From the NCBI GenBank assembly GCA_003645115.1, contig QNEG01000117.1, forward strand, positions 1-5,812: a stretch of 5,812 bases of DNA. Direction: 5' to 3'. Positions 1 through 5,767 of the stretch are shown here, in pieces. Under the pieces are notes generated by a model. It had not been told where the DNA came from, did not search any database, and was given only the letters and a program-made list of their open reading frames with translations. Position 1 is the stretch's first letter. Each line of letters begins with the position of its first letter. This DNA is from a bacterium. GTDB lineage: Bacteria > UBP14 > UBA6098 > B30-G16. Made by a program: the position numbers and the translations under genes.

Positions 1-48
1 GAATTATCTGATAACGAAGGAATATTGAAAATAAGTGCAAAATTATGA
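1..48 (+). CDS. Possible 3' end of an upstream gene (15 codons and stop)
   Basis: Frame 1 is open from the window edge and ends at TGA (46-48). The tail reads ELSDNEGILKISAKL, an amphipathic, strand-like sequence of the kind that ends many secreted or beta-rich proteins. The other two plus frames stop at 28 or earlier. No function can be assigned to 15 residues. A 15-codon open frame can arise by chance in this composition, so this is only a plausible partial gene. If real, it ends just before the promoter candidate at 55-63 and 52 bases before the lipoprotein gene. Confidence 0.35.
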   Translation, partial: ELSDNEGILKISAKL

Positions 49-54
49 AATAAG

Positions 55-63
55 TGATATAAT
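55..63 (+). promoter_or_regulatory. Candidate extended -10 promoter for the lipoprotein operon
   Basis: TGATATAAT is a perfect TATAAT hexamer (58-63) preceded by TGn (55-57), the sigma70-type extended -10 element. No good -35 hexamer lies 16-18 bases upstream, which is tolerated by extended -10 promoters. Transcription would start near 70, leaving a leader of about 30 bases that holds the ribosome binding site at 89-96. AT-rich DNA produces TATAAT by chance, so this is a candidate, not a proven promoter. Confidence 0.45.
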
Positions 64-88
64 AGGTAAACAATCATCAATAATATTC

Positions 89-96
89 AGGAGGTG
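89..96 (+). promoter_or_regulatory. Strong ribosome binding site fixing the lipoprotein start at 101
   Basis: AGGAGGTG is an almost perfect anti-16S match 4 bases before the ATG at 101. It decides the start: the same frame can be read from a GTG at 35, but that start has no such site, would run through the promoter candidate, and would bury the signal peptide behind 22 residues. Confidence 0.8.
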
Positions 97-100
97 CAAG

Positions 101-535
101 ATGTTAAAAAAATATTATCTAATTCTATTTTTCGTCTTATTTGCCGGATGCAACAATAATAATGATGACAATTGTCCAGAACCTGGCTTTGAGCTTTTTA
201 CTCCAGCATTGATTTCTGGGACGGTTGAAGACACTATCCTTTGCCCTTTCTGGTATTGGAATAGAAACAGAGGATACACAACAATAGATATCAAATCATT
301 GGATAGCTCATTGGTTTTGTTGTCTGATTCTTTTATTTGCTATTTTACAGACCCCCATACTATCCCACCTGTAGGCACTGATACAATTTATGATACATTG
401 ATAATTTATCCCTTATCCGAAGGAAATTTTGGTATAGAAATGAATCTGATAATATGTAATGATTGCTCTCGAAATGATTGTGGAGGGGGTGTTGGTCCCG
501 CAATAATAACTTTTGAAATAGGAGGTGAAAGATGA
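101..535 (+). CDS. Small lipoprotein of unknown function, Cys-rich, Ig-like
   Basis: Predicted 144-residue lipoprotein. Residues 1-16 form a lipoprotein signal: Lys3-Lys4, a hydrophobic core, then FAGC with the lipidation Cys at 17. The -3 residue is Phe rather than the commoner Leu, Val or Ile. After Cys17 comes an Asn/Asp linker (18-24). The +2 residue is Asn, not Asp, which by the E. coli rule favours the outer membrane; this is inference. The mature part has six more Cys (25, 48, 80, 119, 122, 127), so disulfides or metal binding are possible. It looks beta-rich, with an aromatic motif CPFWYW (48-53) and IYDTL (96-100). The same two motifs recur, similarly spaced, in the next gene product. 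The stop overlaps the next start as ATGA (532-535), so the two are almost certainly translationally coupled. I recognise no named family. The gene looks more AT-rich than those further right. Confidence 0.8.
   Translation: MLKKYYLILFFVLFAGCNNNNDDNCPEPGFELFTPALISGTVEDTILCPFWYWNRNRGYTTIDIKSLDSSLVLLSDSFICYFTDPHTIPPVGTDTIYDTLIIYPLSEGNFGIEMNLIICNDCSRNDCGGGVGPAIITFEIGGER
520..528 (+). promoter_or_regulatory. Ribosome binding site inside the end of the lipoprotein gene
   Basis: AGGAGGTGA lies in the last codons of the lipoprotein gene, 3 bases before the ATG at 532. Together with the ATGA overlap it supports co-expression and coupled translation of the two envelope proteins. Confidence 0.75.
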
Positions 536-1512
536 ATAGGTTTTTTGCGCTTTTTCTGGTGATGTTTGTCTGCTGCATTTTTGCATTGACATATCCGCCG
601 GTGCTAATAACCGCCGATTACGAGACAACGGCGATTGTTGGTGAAATTTCAACCATAGATTATGAAATAATCAACTGTGGTTGTCCGGAGAACCTCATTC
701 TGCATTTAGAAGTGCCAAGCGGACTCAATTGCCTATATGATACATTACAAACATTAACTCTTCACCACAAAGACACCGCTAATGTTAGCATCTATGTAAT
801 ACCAGATGCGTATGGCGAATTTCCGTTAAAACTTGAGATTCTTGATAGTCTTGGCGAATTTCTTGAGTTTAAAACCGTGGTATTTCTTATGGATGGCGAC
901 ACGGGTAGCATAGTGTGTTTCGGTTTCTGGTCGTGGAAAAAATGGACAGAGACACAAATAGAAAACCTGGACGAACTGCCAGAAATAGACACGACAAGAT
1001 TGACATGGGATACAGTCTATGTTGACTTATATGAAGAAGGCGAATACATCGAACCATTCAGCGATGATTCTTTATATGATACTTTGGTCGTGCCTAAATC
1101 AACTATGGAAGAACCTATTCGCGTTTATGGTCATGTTTTATATAAAGACTATATGGGCAATTACAAGCCTCTTAAGATTGCACGCGTTGAAATTTGGTCT
1201 TCTGATGAAACTCCGATTATTGACGATTATATAACCATAGGGGCAGCTGTTGAATACGATGGAGTATGTTCTTTTGAAAGCAATTTACAGTTCTACGCTA
1301 ATGGTATGTTTTTAGATGAATGCTATTTAGAAATATCTGGTTCTGAAATAGCAGATTGTGCAATTTCTGTAACACATTCCGATGGTCCCTCATCTCTTAT
1401 ATGGGAAATAGAAGTTTATTTGGAATCCGAAATGGGTGATGAGTGGCGAGGTGGACTAATTATAAACTGGCAAGGTCGTCCTGACCTAGCAATTGCAGAA
1501 ATTAGCAATTAG
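532..1512 (+). CDS. Secreted multidomain Ig-like/transthyretin-like protein of unknown function
   Basis: Predicted 326-residue exported protein. Residues 1 to about 20 are a Sec signal peptide (Arg3, hydrophobic 4-19). Cys14-Cys15 is not a lipobox because Val precedes it. Residues about 27-118 resemble a NEW3/CARDB-type Ig-like domain: VGEISTIDYEIINCGCPE, then a VPSG turn and the YGEFPLKLEI strand. Residues 126-187 hold the FGFWSWKKW and LYDTLVV motifs shared with the lipoprotein upstream. Residues about 196-285 resemble a transthyretin-like or carboxypeptidase-regulatory-like sandwich: VYGHVLYKD, GNYKPLKIARVEIW, then DDYITIGA and YDG. These assignments are by eye and tentative. Seven Cys remain in the mature part (49, 51, 67, 129, 246, 264, 276). 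No catalytic motif is visible, so a structural, adhesive or binding role is likelier than an enzyme. It has a strong ribosome binding site and overlaps the lipoprotein gene. It ends 17 bases from the convergent epimerase gene. Confidence 0.8.
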   Translation: MNRFFALFLVMFVCCIFALTYPPVLITADYETTAIVGEISTIDYEIINCGCPENLILHLEVPSGLNCLYDTLQTLTLHHKDTANVSIYVIPDAYGEFPLKLEILDSLGEFLEFKTVVFLMDGDTGSIVCFGFWSWKKWTETQIENLDELPEIDTTRLTWDTVYVDLYEEGEYIEPFSDDSLYDTLVVPKSTMEEPIRVYGHVLYKDYMGNYKPLKIARVEIWSSDETPIIDDYITIGAAVEYDGVCSFESNLQFYANGMFLDECYLEISGSEIADCAISVTHSDGPSSLIWEIEVYLESEMGDEWRGGLIINWQGRPDLAIAEISN

Positions 1513-1529
1513 TATTGTTGTTTCCTATC

Positions 1530-2528
1530 TCACTGAAAATAGTTTATTGTTTTCACCAGTCCTTCCTGAAGTGAGACACTGGGCGAAAAACCTATTTGTT
1601 TCAGCTTAGAAATATCTGCCGCCGACCTATAAATATCACCTTCTTGTGGTGGTTTATATTCTACCTGCATATTATCACTCACTCCCAAAATACCGGCGAT
1701 TCGGGTTGCCAGTTCATAAATAGTAATCTCATTGCCATTGCCCAGATTGAAAATACCCGATACATCCTTTTCTGCGAGAAATATGCTGGCATCGGCGACA
1801 TCGGAGGCATAGATAAAATCGCGAGTCTGCGTTCCATCGCCGAAAATGGTTATCGGTCGATTTTTTAGAACAAAATTTATAAATTTTGGAATTACCGCAG
1901 AATACTGTGAATCCATTCGCTGACGAGGTCCATAAGCATTGAATGCGCGTAATATTATATAATCTACTCCGTTCGATTTATCATCGTGATTCCAGCCAAC
2001 AATTTCAGGAATACTTATGGTTTCATCTTTTATTTCGATTTGCTCTGCTAACCTCGGTGAAATCGAATAGATTTTGGTGATATATTCTCCATCCAATTTG
2101 GTTAACCCATATACACTTTTGGGTTCGAGAACAGCAGATTCATTTATCGGTATATTGGGATTGTCCCCATATACCGCTGCAGATGAGAAAAATATTATTT
2201 TGCTCACTCCACATTTCACTACCGCTCGAAGGACATTTAGTGTTCCCAATGTGTTGACCTCGAATGCGTTATATGGATTTAAATTTGTTTCTATTATGGA
2301 TGTAACCGCTGCCAGATGAAAAACGATATCCACTTTTTTCATCGCCGATACGACCGCATCGTAGTTTCTTATCGATTCTATTACAATCTGTGCATCGGTA
2401 TGCTGAATGTTTTTTATGTCTCCAGTGGAAAGGTCATCGAATACCAGAACATCATATCCCTTATCCAGCAATGATTCTACCAAATGTGAGCCCAAGAAAC
2501 CTGCTCCACCTGTGACCAAAACTTTCAA
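1530..2528 (-). CDS. NAD-dependent nucleotide-sugar epimerase/dehydratase (extended SDR)
   Basis: This 332-residue cytoplasmic enzyme belongs to the extended short-chain dehydrogenase family of UDP- and dTDP-sugar 4-epimerases and dehydratases. Visible motifs are the Rossmann loop GGAGFLGS (7-14), Asp31 at the end of beta-2 (NAD rather than NADP), HLAA (71-74), FSSAAVYG with likely catalytic Ser116, Y140-x3-K144, RAFNAYGPRQ (194-203), GDGTQTRDFIYASDVADA (230-247, nucleotide-sugar binding), and a C-terminal GD..RSAADISKLK..GFSPSVSLQEGL. The order and spacing match the GalE/WbpP-like group except in one place. Lys144 to Arg194 is 50 residues, where the E. coli/WbpP type has about 22, so about 28 residues are inserted near 158-187. 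The start is TTG at 2526-2528, fixed by the canonical MKVLVTGG N-terminus and by AAGGAGG 5 bases upstream. It probably supplies an activated sugar for surface glycans; the exact substrate cannot be told. It is convergent with the secreted-protein gene and divergent from the barrel gene. Confidence 0.92.
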   Translation of the reverse strand: MKVLVTGGAGFLGSHLVESLLDKGYDVLVFDDLSTGDIKNIQHTDAQIVIESIRNYDAVVSAMKKVDIVFHLAAVTSIIETNLNPYNAFEVNTLGTLNVLRAVVKCGVSKIIFFSSAAVYGDNPNIPINESAVLEPKSVYGLTKLDGEYITKIYSISPRLAEQIEIKDETISIPEIVGWNHDDKSNGVDYIILRAFNAYGPRQRMDSQYSAVIPKFINFVLKNRPITIFGDGTQTRDFIYASDVADASIFLAEKDVSGIFNLGNGNEITIYELATRIAGILGVSDNMQVEYKPPQEGDIYRSAADISKLKQIGFSPSVSLQEGLVKTINYFQ

Positions 2529-2532
2529 TTTT

Positions 2533-2540
2533 CCCTCCTT
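2533..2540 (-). promoter_or_regulatory. Ribosome binding site supporting the TTG start of the epimerase
   Basis: On the minus strand AAGGAGGG lies directly before the TTG start (AAGGAGG, 5-base spacer, TTG). No ATG or GTG fits the N-terminus, and the Rossmann motif begins at residue 7 from this TTG, as usual for the family. Confidence 0.8.
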
Positions 2541-2567
2541 GACGAAATAAAAGTAAACAGATATTTT
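2539..2567 (+). promoter_or_regulatory. Candidate promoter for the HhH-barrel gene
   Basis: TTGACG (2539-2544, 5 of 6 to the sigma70 -35 consensus) is followed after exactly 17 bases by TATTTT (2562-2567, 4 of 6 to TATAAT) in the 69-bp gap between divergent genes. The -10 falls in the left half of a 14-bp palindrome. The -35 overlaps the ribosome binding region of the epimerase on the other strand. No convincing promoter for the epimerase was found in the gap, though one must lie there unless it is inside the barrel gene. Confidence 0.4.
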
Positions 2568-2575
2568 ATAAAATA
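2562..2575. repeat. 14-bp perfect palindrome in the divergent intergenic region
   Basis: TATTTTATAAAATA is identical to its own reverse complement and lies 34 bases from the epimerase start and 22 bases from the barrel start. It could be an operator, a shared -10 region read in both directions, or a chance product of AT-rich DNA. Confidence 0.45.
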
Positions 2576-2597
2576 CAAGTAAAATGAGAGGTTATGT

Positions 2598-4310
2598 ATG
2601 CGTGATGCAATATTTGTTCTAATACTAATCGGTTCGCTATGCTCTCTCGGTGCGCAGGATATAGCGGTGCAGTATTTTCAGGAAATCGATGACATAAGCA
2701 ATGCATATTACAACGACGAAATCACCGAGGAACAATATTATGAATTGATTCAGCTTTTTGAATCGAAGGGGGAGGTAAATAGTGGCAATTTGAGAAGACT
2801 GTTGATTATTCCGGGAGTCGAGCAGGAGGAAATCGAGGCGCTGGAAACCACACTGCTGGATAAGGGTTATTTTCGCGATATCGCCGATGTCCAATCAGCA
2901 TTCATTGGAGATTTTAATTTAATCGCTCCATTCATCACAGTCCTGCCGCCTCGACTGAAACCATTTTCAGGATATTTCAAACTATATACCAGCCGCGATT
3001 ATAACTCACCAGCAAACTGGGATGACCCATATCATTCATCGAAATTATATATAAAAGGGAAAAAATTCTCTGTGGATATAAAGCATCGGCAGAAAGGAAC
3101 AGAAATGGGCAAACTAACATATCGCTCCATTAAATATAATGGCAAAGACCTAAATTTGATTGTGGGAAATTTCTATCGAAAAGACCTCGGATACGGATTA
3201 TTAGTGGGAAGACATATCTCGCTGCCATCCTATGAAAAAGATTCTGATGGCTTGGGCTATATACTTTCACCATATTATGGCGATATGAATGGATTATATT
3301 TCCGCTGGGAAATCGGACCGCACTGGAGTATATCATCCGCAATTTCTACGAATTATTATAAAAATGACTCTTATCAGCACTTGATGTCTGCATCGATAGG
3401 TTATTATCAATCTCGACTGGGAAGGCTCGGACTGGTTCTTTATGAAGGTGCATTAGTAGATTTCGATGAGCACAATAGAGCGGAAATCCGACAATCTGGT
3501 GCGTCTGTTTACGGTGAATATAGAAAATGGGATTGGAAATTGAGAAATGAGACCGCCATTATGAACAATGGCAGCTGGGGAACTAATTTTTATCTATATT
3601 CACCTCGTGAAGATGGAGCCAGTTTCGTCTGGAAATTATGGGCTTATCATCCACAATTTCAGGCGCTATATTCTAATGGTGAATGCGACAGAGGTTATGA
3701 ATCATATTACCCCGATGATTTCTCGTTCTATCTAAAATTATATCAGGCAGGAGAATTGGGCAGTTATCTTTCGGCGAGTTTTTATCTTATGCAAAATATC
3801 AAGGCATATATTAAGGCATCATTTTTCCAGATTGCAAATAGCAAGGATAATGGCGGAGAAATTTATCTGGGTTTCAAATACAGTATGCGAAGACAAGGAT
3901 ACATAAATTTCTACATAGATAGAAAATACGATGGCTGGAGTCCCAGTTATACTAAAGGTGCTACCAAGGATAAGATAAATTTATCGATTAAATGGACACC
4001 TATAACACAATTCTATACAAAACTGTATGGATATTTCAAATGGAATGATTATTACCATTATTGGCGAAATGAATTTCGATTATCTAATACATTCTATTAT
4101 GAACCCCATGATGATATCGAATTCGGTTTAAAGTTGGAACGACGAGATTCCGACATAGACGACCCCGAGTGTGGCTATTACACCATAGCGCCAGTTTTCA
4201 ATCTGGATGTCGGCGATGTAGATTGGCGCACTGAATTCTCATTCCGAAAATATGACGACGAGTCCGGATGGTCATTAGTGGCGAAAATTAATGCAACTAC
4301 AGGATTCTAA
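2598..4310 (+). CDS. Outer-membrane beta-barrel protein with N-terminal helix-hairpin-helix module
   Basis: Predicted 570-residue exported protein. Residues 1-19 are a signal peptide ending at GAQ, with cleavage probably after Ala19. Residues about 20-58 are helical and acidic. Residues about 60-114 form a helix-hairpin-helix module of the ComEA-like kind (LRRLLIIPGVEQEEIEAL, then KGYFRDIADVQ and IAPFITVLPP). From about 120 to the end the sequence is rich in Tyr, Trp and Phe in alternating strands. It contains GNFYRKDLGYGLLVGR (190-205), like the G.y...G.GL..g motif of the large HhH outer-membrane proteins of Bacteroidota. It ends in Phe570, as barrels recognised by the BAM machinery do. The family's function is, to my knowledge, not established; the HhH part could bind DNA or act only as a periplasmic plug or contact domain. 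The start has a weak GAGAGG site 6 bases upstream. The gene is divergent from the epimerase gene and 74 bases before the dehydrogenase gene on the same strand. Confidence 0.85.
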   Translation: MRDAIFVLILIGSLCSLGAQDIAVQYFQEIDDISNAYYNDEITEEQYYELIQLFESKGEVNSGNLRRLLIIPGVEQEEIEALETTLLDKGYFRDIADVQSAFIGDFNLIAPFITVLPPRLKPFSGYFKLYTSRDYNSPANWDDPYHSSKLYIKGKKFSVDIKHRQKGTEMGKLTYRSIKYNGKDLNLIVGNFYRKDLGYGLLVGRHISLPSYEKDSDGLGYILSPYYGDMNGLYFRWEIGPHWSISSAISTNYYKNDSYQHLMSASIGYYQSRLGRLGLVLYEGALVDFDEHNRAEIRQSGASVYGEYRKWDWKLRNETAIMNNGSWGTNFYLYSPREDGASFVWKLWAYHPQFQALYSNGECDRGYESYYPDDFSFYLKLYQAGELGSYLSASFYLMQNIKAYIKASFFQIANSKDNGGEIYLGFKYSMRRQGYINFYIDRKYDGWSPSYTKGATKDKINLSIKWTPITQFYTKLYGYFKWNDYYHYWRNEFRLSNTFYYEPHDDIEFGLKLERRDSDIDDPECGYYTIAPVFNLDVGDVDWRTEFSFRKYDDESGWSLVAKINATTGF

Positions 4311-4330
4311 TAAATAATGCAGTTATCTCA

Positions 4331-4342
4331 CTGGACATCCAG
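4331..4342. repeat. 12-bp inverted repeat upstream of lpd
   Basis: CTGGA-CA-TCCAG is a 5-bp perfect dyad with a 2-base centre, 42 bases before the lpd start in the 74-bp gap 4311-4384. It overlaps TGGACA (4332-4337), which resembles a -35 hexamer, but no well-spaced -10 follows: TATTAT at 4352 is 14 bases away. It could be an operator or chance. No terminator hairpin is visible after the barrel gene, so lpd may be read through from it. Confidence 0.25.
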
Positions 4343-4384
4343 AACATATTTTATTATGGCTATATTCGAGGAGAAAGGAGCATT

Positions 4385-5767
4385 ATGAAAATCGGAATAA
4401 TCGGCGGCGGACCGGCTGGATATGTCGCTGCGATACGAGGAGCACAATTGGGCGCCGAGGTAGTGGTAATAGAAAAAGATAATCTCGGCGGAACCTGCAC
4501 TAATTGGGGATGTATCCCCACCAAAGCATTGTTTTCCATAACTCAAAAAATCCACGATTTTCGATGGGGCAATCAAAAGAAAATGTGGGAAGTAGAATTG
4601 CCAGTAAATGCAATCGACTGGCGAATGGTGATGAATTTCAAAAATGGAGTAGTAGCAAGATTAGTCAAGGGCATCGAATTCTTATTTAAGAAAAATAGAA
4701 TAATGTTGGTAAATGGCGAGGCAATAGTCCGCTCACCAAATGAAATAGAAGTGGAAACCGCCGAAGGAATGAAAAAATATAAATTCGATAGAATATTACT
4801 CGCTACCGGTTCTACATCTGGTTTTCCGCCAATCGATGGATTAGAGGGAATATCGCCGTGGGACAATATCAAGGCACTGTCTGCCGATAAATTGCCGCAG
4901 TCGTTATTGATTCTCGGCGGTGGAGTTATCGGCGTAGAATTCGCTAATATATTTCAATCATTCGGGACACAGGTTACTATAGTCGAACTATTGCCAAAAA
5001 TTTTAGCCAATCAAGATGACGAGGTAAGTTCGGCGATACATCGAGCATTAGTCGGCGAGGGAGTGAAAATTTATACTTCATCTCGGGCAGTCAAAGCTCA
5101 TCGTAGTGAGCAGGGCGTAAAACTCGAGCTGGATAACGACAATGTCCTGACCGCCGAGGAAATAATCGTTGCCACCGGAAGAAAAGTTATTTTGCCCCCA
5201 GGTGGGGAGGATATCGGATTGTCTATTGAAAATAATGCTGTTGCAGTGGATGAATATCGAAGGACTAAACTGGAAAATGTTTACGCAGTCGGCGATATAA
5301 CCGGAGAACCGCATCTGGCTCACAAGGCATCACACGAAGGCATAGTCGCAGTCGAACACATAATGGGAATGGATTCTCGATTCGACCCCATAGCGATACC
5401 CTCTGCGATATTCAGTGCATTAGAGGTCGGCACAATCGGATTGACCGAGAAACAAGCTCGACAAAAATATTCCCGGCAAGGCGATATAAAAGTTGGGAAA
5501 TTTCCTTATATAGCTTCCGGACGAGCTCAAGCCGAGGGGGAAACAGTCGGTTTTATCAAAACGATAGCAGACCCGAAAGGAAATATTATCGGTTTCCACG
5601 CAGTAGGAAAGCATTCTTCAGAATTGCTGGCATTGGGGGGATATTTAATACAAACCGGCGCTACTATTTCCGATGTGAAGGACATAATTTTTGCTCATCC
5701 CACATTGAGCGAGATGCTCGGTGAGTCTGTTCTGGCTGCAGATAACTCCGCAATCCATATTGTGTGA
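4385..5767 (+). CDS. lpdA: Dihydrolipoamide dehydrogenase (E3, flavoprotein)
   Basis: This 460-residue cytoplasmic flavoenzyme reoxidises dihydrolipoyl groups with NAD+ in 2-oxo acid dehydrogenase or glycine-cleavage complexes (EC 1.8.1.4). Full length and all key motifs are present: FAD Rossmann GGGPAG (7-12), redox disulfide GGTCTNWGCIPTK (Cys38, Cys43), central ATGS (140-143), NAD Rossmann LGGGVIGVEFA (177-187), second FAD motif NVYAVGDITGEPHLAHKASHEG (298-319), and the interface diad HPTLSE (His438, Glu443) that serves the active site of the partner subunit. The HPTLSE ending points to lipoamide dehydrogenase rather than glutathione or mercuric reductase. The start is supported by AAAGGAG at 4374-4380. 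No E1, E2, lipoate or glycine-cleavage gene is in view, so its complex is unknown. It follows the barrel gene by 74 bases with no clear terminator between them. Confidence 0.95.
   Translation: MKIGIIGGGPAGYVAAIRGAQLGAEVVVIEKDNLGGTCTNWGCIPTKALFSITQKIHDFRWGNQKKMWEVELPVNAIDWRMVMNFKNGVVARLVKGIEFLFKKNRIMLVNGEAIVRSPNEIEVETAEGMKKYKFDRILLATGSTSGFPPIDGLEGISPWDNIKALSADKLPQSLLILGGGVIGVEFANIFQSFGTQVTIVELLPKILANQDDEVSSAIHRALVGEGVKIYTSSRAVKAHRSEQGVKLELDNDNVLTAEEIIVATGRKVILPPGGEDIGLSIENNAVAVDEYRRTKLENVYAVGDITGEPHLAHKASHEGIVAVEHIMGMDSRFDPIAIPSAIFSALEVGTIGLTEKQARQKYSRQGDIKVGKFPYIASGRAQAEGETVGFIKTIADPKGNIIGFHAVGKHSSELLALGGYLIQTGATISDVKDIIFAHPTLSEMLGESVLAADNSAIHIV

Noticed and set aside
35..100. Upstream GTG start extending the lipoprotein by 22 residues
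   Set aside because: It lacks a ribosome binding site, runs through the promoter candidate at 55-63 and would place a polar stretch before the lipoprotein signal. The ATG at 101 has a near-perfect site.
152..172. AAT-rich triplet run after the lipidation Cys as a phase-variable repeat
   Set aside because: Only three AAT units are perfect, and a triplet change would not shift the frame. It is an ordinary Asn/Asp linker.
532..591. Cys14-Cys15 of the secreted protein as a lipidation site
   Set aside because: The residue before Cys14 is Val, and Cys precedes Cys15. Neither fits the Gly/Ala/Ser needed at -1, so cleavage by signal peptidase I near residue 20 is preferred.
389..746. 11-base direct repeat tatgatacatt at 389-399 and 736-746
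   Set aside because: Both copies simply encode YDTL in the same frame. The match is explained by the protein motif and is not a DNA repeat element.
1534..1555. Hairpin TGAAAA...TTTTCA as a terminator between the convergent genes
   Set aside because: The stem is only 6 bp, almost all A/T, lies inside the end of the epimerase gene, and is not followed by a clear T-run. No convincing terminator is seen in the 17-base gap 1513-1529.
4573..4872. 99-codon minus-strand open frame inside lpd, and other long antisense frames in the window
   Set aside because: These lie opposite well-supported genes, have no family resemblance or ribosome binding site, and are shadows of the coding strand.
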